A stretch of DNA of 9,607 nucleotides, from contig JAJXWL010000050.1 in NCBI GenBank assembly GCA_021781625.1, forward strand, positions 1 to 9,607. The letters are read 5' to 3'. Positions 1-5,864 of this stretch are shown here, piece after piece (position 1 is the stretch's first letter; each line of letters begins with the position of its first letter). Source of the stretch: a bacterium (GTDB lineage Bacteria; Spirochaetota; Spirochaetia; JABEVK01). The position numbers were made by a program, and so were the translations under genes. The notes under the pieces are model-generated. The model saw nothing but the letters and a program-made list of their open reading frames with translations. It did not search any database and had not been told where the DNA came from.

Positions 1-923
1 CCAATATGGTTAAGTCGATGGTCCAACAACTTTCTCGCACGACCCAAAGGCCCAATGGAAAACTGAATATCATTCCAGGCTGGGTAGAACCCGCAGATAT
101 GCGGGAACTTCACCGAATCTTGGACAGCCTTGGGGTTAAACATATTCTTTTTCCTGACACCTCGGGTGTTCTTGACACCCCGTTAACGGGAAGCTTTGAT
201 ATGTACCCTTCGGGAGGTACACCCCTGTCAGAACTGATAGATGCCGGAAACAGCCTCGGTACGGTTGCCTTAGGGGCCATTTGTTCGGGGCCCGCCGCCA
301 AGCTTCTCGATACCCAATGTAAAGTTCCCTACGAAATCTTAGGGCTTCCGTTGGGCTTAGCAGGGACTGACCGTTTTATTGATGCCGTGCGTAAAATGGC
401 AGGGGTCAGTGTTCCCGATGTCCTAACGGAAGAACGGGGAAGGTTATTGGATCTCATCAGTGACATGCACCAATATTTGTATGGTCGAAAGGTTGCTTTA
501 TTTGGTGACCCGGATCAATTGGTAGCTTTAACCGAGTTTTTGGTAGAACTAGATATGATCCCGATTCACATCGTGACGGGTACACCGGGTAAAAAATTTA
601 TCAGCCGCATTGAAGCCGTCACACAAAGATTAGGGCGACCGATCAACATTGCAGAAGCCAGCGATATGTTGCACCTGCATCAACTCATCAAGAACGAAAA
701 GGTTGATCTTTTGATCGGAAATACGTATGGAAAGTATATTGCCCGAGATGAAGATCTGCCGTTTGTCCGGTTTGGATTTCCCGTTCTAGATCGGTCGGGA
801 CACACCTTATTTCCGTCGGTCGGTTACCAAGGGGCTCTTCGCTTAGCCGAACGTATCTTGAATGCCGTCCTGGATAGGATCGACCGAGATGCGGCCCCTG
901 AGAAGTTTGAACTGGCGATGTGA
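1..923 (+). CDS. nifK: NifK, nitrogenase molybdenum-iron protein beta chain (5' end cut off by window edge)
   Basis: Beta subunit of the MoFe protein (dinitrogenase), which with NifD forms the heterotetramer that reduces N2 at FeMo-co; cytoplasmic. The frame is open from base 3, with an Asn codon before the first Met at base 6, so the Met is internal and the gene starts left of the window. About 306 of the usual ~450-460 residues are visible. Recognisable blocks are KLNIIPGWVEP, FPDTSGVLDTPLTGSFDMYP, SDMHQYLYGRKVALFGDPDQ, IGNTYGKYIARDEDLPFVRFGFPVLDR and a closing VGYQGALRLAERILNAVLDR, all typical of the C-terminal two domains of NifK. The sequence resembles the shorter clostridial/methanogen-type NifK rather than VnfK or AnfK, from which it differs in the FPDTSGVLDTP block. 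The P-cluster cysteines lie in the missing N-terminal part. An intrinsic terminator follows 30 nt after the stop, so nifK is the last gene of its transcript; nifE/nifN do not directly follow. Confidence 0.95.
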   Translation, partial: NMVKSMVQQLSRTTQRPNGKLNIIPGWVEPADMRELHRILDSLGVKHILFPDTSGVLDTPLTGSFDMYPSGGTPLSELIDAGNSLGTVALGAICSGPAAKLLDTQCKVPYEILGLPLGLAGTDRFIDAVRKMAGVSVPDVLTEERGRLLDLISDMHQYLYGRKVALFGDPDQLVALTEFLVELDMIPIHIVTGTPGKKFISRIEAVTQRLGRPINIAEASDMLHLHQLIKNEKVDLLIGNTYGKYIARDEDLPFVRFGFPVLDRSGHTLFPSVGYQGALRLAERILNAVLDRIDRDAAPEKFELAM

Positions 924-953
924 AAGCTTCCGCTGTTGTTGATGTATCAGGGT

Positions 954-990
954 AAGCCTGCCACTTTGGTGATTGGTGGCAGGCTTTTTG
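954..990 (+). terminator. Intrinsic terminator after nifK
   Basis: A perfect 11-bp stem, AAGCCTGCCAC (954-964) pairing with GTGGCAGGCTT (976-986), encloses an 11-nt loop. The right arm runs into a T tract at 985-989. It lies 30 nt beyond the nifK stop, as expected for a Rho-independent terminator ending the nif structural operon. Read leftward there is no T run, so it should not work well on the opposite strand. Confidence 0.9.
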
Positions 991-1022
991 TTAGGTAAAT
1001 TCGAGTCTTTCTGCTACCTTAT

Positions 1023-1081
1023 AGTGAGGCTCAACCCTAGGTATCAGTGAGGTCCAACAATAAGTTATAGAGAGCCTCACT
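1023..1081. repeat. Long-loop inverted repeat with an internal direct repeat
   Basis: The arms AGTGAGGCTC (1023-1032) and GAGCCTCACT (1072-1081) form a perfect 10-bp inverted repeat around a 39-nt loop. The loop holds a second, imperfect copy of the left arm: AGTGAGGTCCAAC at 1046-1058 against AGTGAGGCTCAAC at 1023-1035, exactly 23 nt apart. Neither side ends in a T run, so a standard terminator is unlikely. It lies between the nifK terminator and the 3' end of mop, and would be in the 3' untranslated region of the leftward mop transcript. Function unknown. Confidence 0.5.
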
Positions 1082-1086
1082 CTTTA

Positions 1087-1118
1087 GTAGCAAAATGGGT
1101 GTTGACTACGTAGCAAAA
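1087..1118. repeat. GTAGCAAAA direct repeat around a CTACGTAG palindrome
   Basis: The 9-mer GTAGCAAAA occurs at 1087-1095 and again at 1110-1118, a spacing of 23 nt. The second copy overlaps the 8-bp palindrome CTACGTAG (1106-1113). It sits directly beyond the mop stop codon. The 23-nt spacing is the same as that of the neighbouring AGTGAGG repeat. The elements are short and could be chance. Confidence 0.3.
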
Positions 1119-1120
1119 CC

Positions 1121-1330
1121 CTAATCAACTCCGATCAGAACATTCGAGGCTTTGATGACAGCGTAAGCACTCCCCCCCACCTTGAGGCCAAGTGACTCCA
1201 CCGAGCTTTTGGTTATGACCGAGGTAACCTCAACTCCTCCTTCTAGCTCTAACAAGACTTCGGCGTTGACAGCACCAGTCAAAATCGCCTTCACCTTTCC
1301 CTTGAGAACATTTTTCGCACTGATCCTCAT
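1121..1330 (-). CDS. mop: Mop, molybdate/molybdopterin-binding protein (molbindin, single TOBE domain)
   Basis: A 69-residue protein consisting of one Mop/TOBE domain. The opening MRISAKNVLKGKV, the central GAVNAEVLLELEGG and the ending YAVIKASNVLIGVD are the hallmarks of molbindins such as the Clostridium pasteurianum Mop proteins. These small proteins oligomerise and bind molybdate (or tungstate) at subunit interfaces, and act as cytoplasmic Mo stores or buffers. The ATG at 1330 is preceded by a strong AAGGAGG (1337-1343) with 6-nt spacing. It is the last gene of the leftward operon, 24 nt after the GNAT gene. Its place between nifK and nifV fits a role in holding molybdenum for FeMo-co synthesis. 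It lacks the DNA-binding domain of ModE, so it is not itself a repressor. Confidence 0.93.
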   Translation of the reverse strand: MRISAKNVLKGKVKAILTGAVNAEVLLELEGGVEVTSVITKSSVESLGLKVGGSAYAVIKASNVLIGVD

Positions 1331-1354
1331 GTACAGCCTCCTTAAGCTGAGAGA

Positions 1355-1810
1355 TTAAACTGAGGGAGCCCACCTCAGGACTAACATCGATGAAGGTGTA
1401 AACCCCTCTTTTTGATAGAGTTTTTGGGCCAACGCATTGTCCGCGTCGGTCAATAAGGTGATGCGCTGGAGATTTTGTTGTCGCGCAAAGTTCAGGGCAA
1501 ACTGCAACAAGCGGCGTCCCCACCCTCTACCCCGGTATGGGGGCTGAACGACAAAGTCTTCCAGAAGACCAACTTCACCCCCGCAGGCCGTGCTCACGAC
1601 CCTTTGCAAACTTAACATTCCAACGGCTTTATCCTGATGACGATACACAAAAACTTGAGCACGATCCGAACCCTTCAGAAGCCGTTCGAGGGCAAGGGCT
1701 TGGAGTTCAGGGTTAGGGGTGAATTCTTTTTCCTGACTAAACAGAAGACTCAATAAGGAATTGAGCTCTTCAAGGTCCGCAAGGCAAGCAAAATCTGGTC
1801 CTTCCCTCAC
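1355..1810 (-). CDS. GNAT-family N-acetyltransferase in the nif-linked operon
   Basis: A 151-residue GNAT acyltransferase using acetyl-CoA; substrate unknown. Motif A, the CoA pyrophosphate loop, is clear: EDFVVQPPYRGRGWGRRLL, with RGRGWG at residues 93-98 preceded by a hydrophobic strand. The C-terminal motif LLTDADNALAQKLYQKEGF (119-137) is the usual GNAT strand/helix with Asn and LYxxxGF. The start is GTG (1808-1810) and overlaps the TGA of the upstream HEPN gene as GTGA, which implies translational coupling; an AGGGG lies just upstream inside that gene. Mop follows after 24 nt with its own strong ribosome binding site. The resemblance to amino-acid or peptide acetyltransferases is only at fold level, so no substrate is proposed. 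Its operon position suggests acetylation of a nif-related protein or metabolite, which is inference. Confidence 0.85.
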   Translation of the reverse strand: MREGPDFACLADLEELNSLLSLLFSQEKEFTPNPELQALALERLLKGSDRAQVFVYRHQDKAVGMLSLQRVVSTACGGEVGLLEDFVVQPPYRGRGWGRRLLQFALNFARQQNLQRITLLTDADNALAQKLYQKEGFTPSSMLVLRWAPSV

Positions 1811-2199
1811 ACACGAACCCCTTCCGGCTCAAGAGATAATAAAAAATCTCTGACTTCCTGGGCTGTGTTTAAGCAGAGTTCCACTTCCCAGAAAGTTGGT
1901 TTGCTCAAGTGCGGTGCAAAGTCACAAAGATTCTGCTTTAAATCTAGCTTTCTCAAAACTTCGGCAACTTCGGTGGGAAAGGGCTTCTCACTTGAAACAG
2001 CTCGAATAAAATGTCCAAACGTATGATGCTCTGGGAGGCGATTTCTGTTGCCCAAGAAAGCTAAGAAATAGGCTTCAATGGCCAAGGTTCCCAAACTAAA
2101 CACAACTTCGGGAAGAAATTTCTGGGTTTTCGCCCAACCACCTATCCCAGCTTTTAAATAGGCATCCCCTTCGCTCCAGTACTTTGACCAAGTTTCCAT
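1807..2199 (-). CDS. HEPN-domain-like small protein, first gene of the HEPN-GNAT-mop operon
   Basis: A 130-residue, largely helical soluble protein without signal peptide or membrane segment. The middle, GTLAIEAYFLAFLGNRNRLPEHHTFGHFIRAV (split here as residues 37-50, 51-59 and 60-68), has the layout of a HEPN domain: a helix with AIEAYFLAFL, a short loop and a His-led helix. Arg52/Arg54 and His58/His59 satisfy the RX4-6H motif of HEPN RNases, but the same region also fits the non-catalytic substrate-binding HEPN proteins. No nucleotidyltransferase (MNT) partner, the usual companion of HEPN, is adjacent; the partner here is a GNAT enzyme coupled by a 4-nt overlap. The ATG at 2199 has a good ribosome binding site, GGAGGTG (2204-2210). 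The HEPN assignment is by pattern only; a nif-specific accessory protein of unknown fold is the alternative. Confidence 0.6.
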   Translation of the reverse strand: METWSKYWSEGDAYLKAGIGGWAKTQKFLPEVVFSLGTLAIEAYFLAFLGNRNRLPEHHTFGHFIRAVSSEKPFPTEVAEVLRKLDLKQNLCDFAPHLSKPTFWEVELCLNTAQEVRDFLLSLEPEGVRV

Positions 2200-2229
2200 T
2201 TTTCACCTCCATTTTTGCAACATTTATGA

Positions 2230-2249
2230 ATAATGATATTGATCATTAT
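2230..2249. promoter_or_regulatory. Perfect 20-bp palindromic operator, Fur-box-like
   Basis: ATAATGAT (2230-2237) and ATCATTAT (2242-2249) are exact inverted repeats separated by ATTG. The arms match the two halves of the canonical Fur box (GATAATGAT-A-ATCATTATC), but the spacer is 4 bp instead of 1. It lies between the divergent HEPN operon and nifV. Relative to the leftward promoter it begins just after the -10 and covers the expected transcription start, a classic repressor position. Fur or a related metalloregulator is the first guess; another dimeric repressor is possible. Confidence 0.65.
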
Positions 2250-2251
2250 CT

Positions 2252-2280
2252 ATTTTAATACGAAAATGTATTTGTGACAA
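2252..2280 (-). promoter_or_regulatory. Sigma-70/sigma-A-type promoter of the HEPN-GNAT-mop operon
   Basis: On the minus strand a -35 TTGTCA (2280-2275) is followed, after exactly 17 bp, by a -10 TAAAAT (2257-2252). The predicted start near 2245 falls inside the palindrome at 2230-2249 and leaves a leader of about 45 nt before the HEPN ATG at 2199. Five of six bases match consensus in each box. Confidence 0.7.
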
Positions 2281-2293
2281 TTGGATAGTACTT

Positions 2294-3427
2294 ATGAGAA
2301 GTTCAATTTTGATCGATACGACACTAAGAGATGGGGAGCAGGCTCCAGGACTGTATTTTACTCGGGACCAAAAACTCCGGCTGGCTCTGGCCCTTGGCGA
2401 AGCCGGAGTCCCCTACATAGAGGCCGGTATTCCTGCCATGGGAGAGACCGAGATCCAAACCCTCCAACAAATTCAGCACGCAGAGAAAAAAGCCAAAATC
2501 CTCGTCTGGAATCGGCTGAGAATTGAGGATATTCAGCTCAGTCTTGAGAAAGGTTTTCGCTGTCTTCATATATCCGCCCCCTCCAGTCCGGTCATGCTCG
2601 AAAAAAAGTTCGGGAAGAACGAAACTTGGTTACTCAACGAAATGGAGCAACTGATTCCCCTGGCCGTTCAAGCTAGCGTTGAAGTCAGTTTTGGGGCAGA
2701 AGATGCTTCTCGCACACCGCTCAAAAGCTTAGTGAGGCTGTTTCAACAGGCCGCCGATCTAGGTGTCGTTCGAGTCCGCTATGCAGACACTCTAGGGCTT
2801 TTAACCCCGCGAGAGGTTCAAACAGCCATCACCACCTTGGTACGTCGACAACCTCTCCCCCTAGATTTTCATGCTCACAACGACTTTGGTTTAGCGACTG
2901 CCAATGCTTTAACAGCTTATGAGTCGGGGGCACAGTTTATTTCTTGTACAGTGAATGGCATTGGCGAACGCGCTGGCAACACAAGACTCGAGGAGTTCTT
3001 AGGTTTGCTCACCCTTCTTCGTCAGGAACACAGCGGTGTCGATTTAGGAAAGATTCTTCAGATCAGCAAAATGGTGGCGCAATGGACAGGCCGAGGCTTA
3101 GATCGAGATCGCCCTCTCACGGGAAAAAATCTTTTTACCCATGAGTCAGGGATTCACGTCGATGGCTTGTTGAAAGATTTTTCTCTTTACGAACCGTATC
3201 CCCCCACGTGTGTGGGCGGACGTAGACGAGTGATTGCGGGAAAACACTCCGGACGTAAAGCCCTTCTCCACTTAGCAGATCTGCATGGTCATCCTTGGAC
3301 GTCAGAAGAGGCGAGGCATTTTCTAGAAACACTCCGTTCGACCTTAGCAGAAGCAGTTGGTCAAGCACCACATCAATTGTTCTTAAAAAGTCTTCAAAAA
3401 GGGGGGCAAGTTCATGTCAACTCTTGA
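2294..3427 (+). CDS. nifV: NifV, homocitrate synthase
   Basis: Condenses acetyl-CoA with 2-oxoglutarate to (R)-homocitrate, the organic ligand of the nitrogenase FeMo-cofactor; cytoplasmic. It has 377 residues, the usual NifV length. The TIM-barrel signatures of the DRE-metallolyase family are intact: DTTLRDGEQAPG at residues 8-19, metal ligands in DFHAHNDFG (191-199, His193 and His195), NGIGERAGNT (221-230), and HESGIHVDG (283-291) in the linker region. The small C-terminal part fits NifV rather than 2-isopropylmalate synthase, which is ~500 residues with a LeuA regulatory domain. The lysine-pathway homocitrate synthase is an alternative, but the nif setting and the dapB-like gene nearby argue for NifV. 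The ATG at 2294 has only a weak GGA (2283-2285) ribosome binding site. The last 14 nt overlap the next gene, so the two are co-transcribed. No sigma-54 promoter is visible upstream; TTGATC (2240-2245)/GAAAAT (2262-2267) is a weak sigma-70 candidate overlapping the palindrome. Confidence 0.92.
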   Translation: MRSSILIDTTLRDGEQAPGLYFTRDQKLRLALALGEAGVPYIEAGIPAMGETEIQTLQQIQHAEKKAKILVWNRLRIEDIQLSLEKGFRCLHISAPSSPVMLEKKFGKNETWLLNEMEQLIPLAVQASVEVSFGAEDASRTPLKSLVRLFQQAADLGVVRVRYADTLGLLTPREVQTAITTLVRRQPLPLDFHAHNDFGLATANALTAYESGAQFISCTVNGIGERAGNTRLEEFLGLLTLLRQEHSGVDLGKILQISKMVAQWTGRGLDRDRPLTGKNLFTHESGIHVDGLLKDFSLYEPYPPTCVGGRRRVIAGKHSGRKALLHLADLHGHPWTSEEARHFLETLRSTLAEAVGQAPHQLFLKSLQKGGQVHVNS

Positions 3428-5018
3428 AGGGCACAAAGCGATAGAACGTCTCAGAAGCTGTGACGCCCCGGTGTGCCGCGCCAAAGTGTTGCCGCTGTTG
3501 TACCAAATGAGTTTTCTCATTTCGCAGAATGATGACCTCAACAGCCTTTTGAGTATCTTGTTGCAAATTCTCGAACGCCATATGCGTGTCGTTCGAGGCA
3601 TGATCAACCTTTATCACCGTAAAACAGGCAAGATATTTGTTCACAAAAGTTTAGGCCTTTCAGAAGAAGAAATCGCTCGTGGCATTTACTCGCTAGGGGA
3701 AGGAATCACCGGTAAGGTTGTAGAAAGTGGGCAAACCATTGTCGTAGCTCGTATTAAAGATGAACCGACTTTTCTCAATCGCACGGGGAGTGCGACTCGT
3801 GACGAAGTGCAAGATTTGTCGTTCATTTGCGTTCCCATCATGCGGGGAAAAAAAGTGTTGGGCACGCTTAGTGCCGAACGACTTTACGACACCCCTGGCT
3901 GTTTACAACAAGATGTCGAGCTGTTGACCATCGCCGCTTCCATGATAGCCCAAGAAGTGGATATTTACCTCTTAGAAAATGAAGACAAACTTCAACTCGA
4001 AGCAGAAAATTCTCGTCTCAGGCAAGCTTTACAGCAACGCTTTCAACCCCAAAACCTTTTGGGGTCTTCCCCAGCCATGCGAAACGTGTATGCCATGATT
4101 GAACGGTTAGCCAAAGTCAACGTCAATGTTTTAATTTTAGGGGAAAGCGGCGTGGGTAAAGAACTTGTCGCTTCGGCCATCCATTACTACAGCCACCGAA
4201 ACAAAGGGCCGTTTGTGGCTTTTAATTGTGCGGCCTTGCCCGAAACCTTGGTGGATAGTGAACTATTTGGCCACGAAAAGGGGGCCTTCACAGGGGCAAA
4301 TGAACAACGAAAAGGTCGCTTTGAAGAAGCCAACGGAGGAACCATTTTCTTAGACGAAGTGGGAGAACTTTCCTTGCCGCTTCAAGCCAAACTCCTGCGA
4401 GTGCTTCAGGAACGTAGCTTTGAACGGCTTGGTGGAAATAAAACGCTCAAAGTTGACCTCAGGATTCTTGCGGCGACCAATAAAGACTTGCAAAAGATGG
4501 TTTCGGAAGGGACGTTCCGCGAAGACTTATACTATCGACTGGCAGTTTTTCCGCTTCTTTTGCCTCCGTTACGCGAACGTGGGGCCGACATCATCACGTT
4601 AGCCGACCACTTTGTCGTGAAATTCGCACAAGAAACAGGAAAAACTATCCGGGGCATCACTACCGGTGCCCAAAGGTTGCTTTTACGCTACGGATGGCCT
4701 GGCAATGTTCGCGAACTCGAGAATGTTTTGCAAAGAGCTGTTATTTTGAGTGACTCGGATTATATTCACACCAATCATCTCCCGCCCTCTCTTAACGCCC
4801 CCTCCGAAGACCGATTCGAAGTAGGCAACAAGCTGGAAGCCAAAGTCGAAGCGGTCGAATATCAAATGCTTTTAGAAGCCCTACGTAAAACCAAGGGAAA
4901 TGTGACAGAAGCGGCAAAACTTTTAGGTTTAACCAAACGAGTCGCTAGCCTGAGGATGCAGAAGTATAATCTCAACTACAAAGACTTTCGTAAACATTCA
5001 GAAGCCTCGACAGTTTAG
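3414..5018 (+). CDS. nifA: NifA/VnfA/AnfA-type sigma-54-dependent transcriptional activator
   Basis: A 534-residue enhancer-binding protein that activates sigma-54 promoters of nitrogenase genes. Domain order: a short N-terminal segment with Cys16 and Cys21 (C-X4-C); a GAF sensor domain (~25-190); a short coiled coil (LEAENSRLRQALQQR, ~195-209); the AAA+ domain with Walker A GESGVGKE (243-250), the sigma-54-contacting loop GAFTGA (290-295), Walker B GGTIFLDE (308-315) and RYGWPGNVREL (425-435); and a Fis-type helix-turn-helix (VTEAAKLLGLTKRVASLRMQKY, 497-518, given with its last residues here). The linker before the helix-turn-helix has no cysteines, unlike oxygen-sensitive rhizobial NifA. 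The C-X4-C followed by a VLPLLYQM block is reminiscent, from memory, of VnfA/AnfA. The ATG at 3414 lies within nifV and follows GGGGGG (3401-3406) with 7-nt spacing, indicating coupled translation. NifA is the likeliest name given the Mo-nitrogenase context, but VnfA/AnfA ancestry is possible. Confidence 0.9.
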   Translation: MSTLEGHKAIERLRSCDAPVCRAKVLPLLYQMSFLISQNDDLNSLLSILLQILERHMRVVRGMINLYHRKTGKIFVHKSLGLSEEEIARGIYSLGEGITGKVVESGQTIVVARIKDEPTFLNRTGSATRDEVQDLSFICVPIMRGKKVLGTLSAERLYDTPGCLQQDVELLTIAASMIAQEVDIYLLENEDKLQLEAENSRLRQALQQRFQPQNLLGSSPAMRNVYAMIERLAKVNVNVLILGESGVGKELVASAIHYYSHRNKGPFVAFNCAALPETLVDSELFGHEKGAFTGANEQRKGRFEEANGGTIFLDEVGELSLPLQAKLLRVLQERSFERLGGNKTLKVDLRILAATNKDLQKMVSEGTFREDLYYRLAVFPLLLPPLRERGADIITLADHFVVKFAQETGKTIRGITTGAQRLLLRYGWPGNVRELENVLQRAVILSDSDYIHTNHLPPSLNAPSEDRFEVGNKLEAKVEAVEYQMLLEALRKTKGNVTEAAKLLGLTKRVASLRMQKYNLNYKDFRKHSEASTV

Positions 5019-5028
5019 AATTCGTTTC

Positions 5029-5778
5029 TCAGACCTCAAAATAGGGTTTCATGAGGTCTTCCATCGTGTAAAATCCCGTCGGCTTGGAACAAACATTATC
5101 CAGGGCAAATAAAGCCCCATTACCAAAAGCTTCACGGGAGATCGAATCATGACTCAAGCGTACGGTTTGAAAAGGAAAACCAAACAAGATTTCGTGCCGT
5201 CCAATAATACCACCAGCTCGGATGGTCTTGATGGACTCGGTCGCTAAGCCCAAATGGCGAGAAATGATTTTGGCGGTACCCGAAACCTCGGGCTTATCTC
5301 GAAAATGTTCTTCGACAATTTCGATGTCTGCGTAAGGGGCAATCTTTTGTAAGACTTTGGCGGCAACAATCAAAAAGTTGATTCCAATCGTGATATTGGG
5401 AGACCACAGGACCCTAGTCGACTGACTTAGTTCCTTGAGGTAGGCAATTTCCTGTGCTCCATAACTGGAAATCGCTGTGATGATGGTAATCTGATGCTGA
5501 CGGGCATATTCCCCATATTCATAAATGCTTTCAGGTGAAGAGAAATCCACAATGGCTTCTACATCCAGGGCGTGGTTGCTGGCAATTTCATCCCATTCAT
5601 CTTTGGAGTAAATTAACCCAGGTTCTGAAGATTCCATTCCCAGAAACTCTGGTGCTGAACGGTGATCTAAGGTTTTTGACTTACGAACAACCCATTCCAA
5701 AATATATTCTTTATTATTGAGGATAGTCGTAGCCACCGCTCTCCCTGTTTTACCAAAGCCAAATAACCCAACCTTCAA
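5029..5778 (-). CDS. dapB: DapB-like dihydrodipicolinate reductase with a variant active site
   Basis: A 249-residue NAD(P)H-dependent reductase of the DapB family, which makes tetrahydrodipicolinate in the lysine/diaminopimelate pathway. The N-terminal Rossmann motif is GLFGFGKTGRAVA (4-16), followed by a DFSSPES block (79-84) like the DFT-P motif. The catalytic region reads EEHFRDKPEVSGTA (156-169): His158 and Lys162 match the first His and the Lys of the classical E-x-HH-x2-KxDxPSGTA motif, but the second His is Phe159 and the PSGTA part is one residue shorter. The GTTG loop of typical DapB is replaced by TAISSYG (101-107). I recall such variants in clostridia, so this is probably a lineage type rather than decay. 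The start is TTG (5776-5778), chosen because AAGGAGT (5785-5791) lies 6 nt upstream and no better start is near. It converges on the activator gene with a 10-nt gap. Confidence 0.8.
   Translation of the reverse strand: MKVGLFGFGKTGRAVATTILNNKEYILEWVVRKSKTLDHRSAPEFLGMESSEPGLIYSKDEWDEIASNHALDVEAIVDFSSPESIYEYGEYARQHQITIITAISSYGAQEIAYLKELSQSTRVLWSPNITIGINFLIVAAKVLQKIAPYADIEIVEEHFRDKPEVSGTAKIISRHLGLATESIKTIRAGGIIGRHEILFGFPFQTVRLSHDSISREAFGNGALFALDNVCSKPTGFYTMEDLMKPYFEV
5031..5059. terminator. Weak hairpin between the convergent activator and dapB genes
   Basis: AGACCTCA (5031-5038) and TGAGGTCT (5052-5059) form a perfect 8-bp inverted repeat with a 13-nt loop, starting 12 nt after the nifA stop and lying inside the dapB 3' end. 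No T run follows on either strand. It could act as a poor or Rho-assisted bidirectional terminator, or be chance. Confidence 0.3.
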
Positions 5779-5784
5779 AAGTAC

Positions 5785-5791
5785 ACTCCTT
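5785..5791 (-). promoter_or_regulatory. Ribosome binding site that decides the dapB TTG start
   Basis: AAGGAGT on the minus strand sits 6 nt before a TTG codon (5776-5778). This strong site supports TTG initiation. Confidence 0.75.
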
Positions 5792-5827
5792 ACCTTAGTT
5801 GACTTTCCTTATCTTCTCACAAGACTT

Positions 5828-5856
5828 ATAGTAAGGCTGTTCATCGCCATTGACAA
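5828..5856 (-). promoter_or_regulatory. Sigma-A-type promoter of the dapB-like gene
   Basis: On the minus strand a -35 TTGTCA (5856-5851) and a -10 TACTAT (5833-5828) are separated by exactly 17 bp. The start would be near 5821, giving a leader of about 40 nt. The -35 overlaps the ribosome binding region of the divergent MATE gene. Confidence 0.65.
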
Positions 5857-5864
5857 GGAAATCC

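Noticed and set aside
1..923. Possible VnfK/AnfK or NifN instead of NifK
   Set aside because: The FPDTSGVLDTPLTG block, the NTYGKYIARDEDLPFVRFGFP segment and the ending match NifK of the clostridial/methanogen type; VnfK and AnfK differ in these blocks as I recall them.
1023..1081. Terminator or Moco riboswitch for mop
   Set aside because: No T run follows the stem in either direction, and it lies downstream of mop rather than in a 5' leader, where a Moco element would be.
1230..1523. Minus-strand open frame of 97 codons spanning mop and the GNAT gene
   Set aside because: It is out of frame with two well-supported genes and its translation resembles no protein family.
2281..2526. Open frame starting at a TTG just before nifV
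   Set aside because: It overlaps nifV in another frame, lacks a ribosome site and has the Arg/Ser/Pro-rich composition of a shadow frame.
5799..5832. Plus-strand promoter TTGACT ... TATAGT for the MATE gene
   Set aside because: The spacer would be 22 bp, too long for a sigma-70 promoter, and no better -10 is placed at 16-18 bp.
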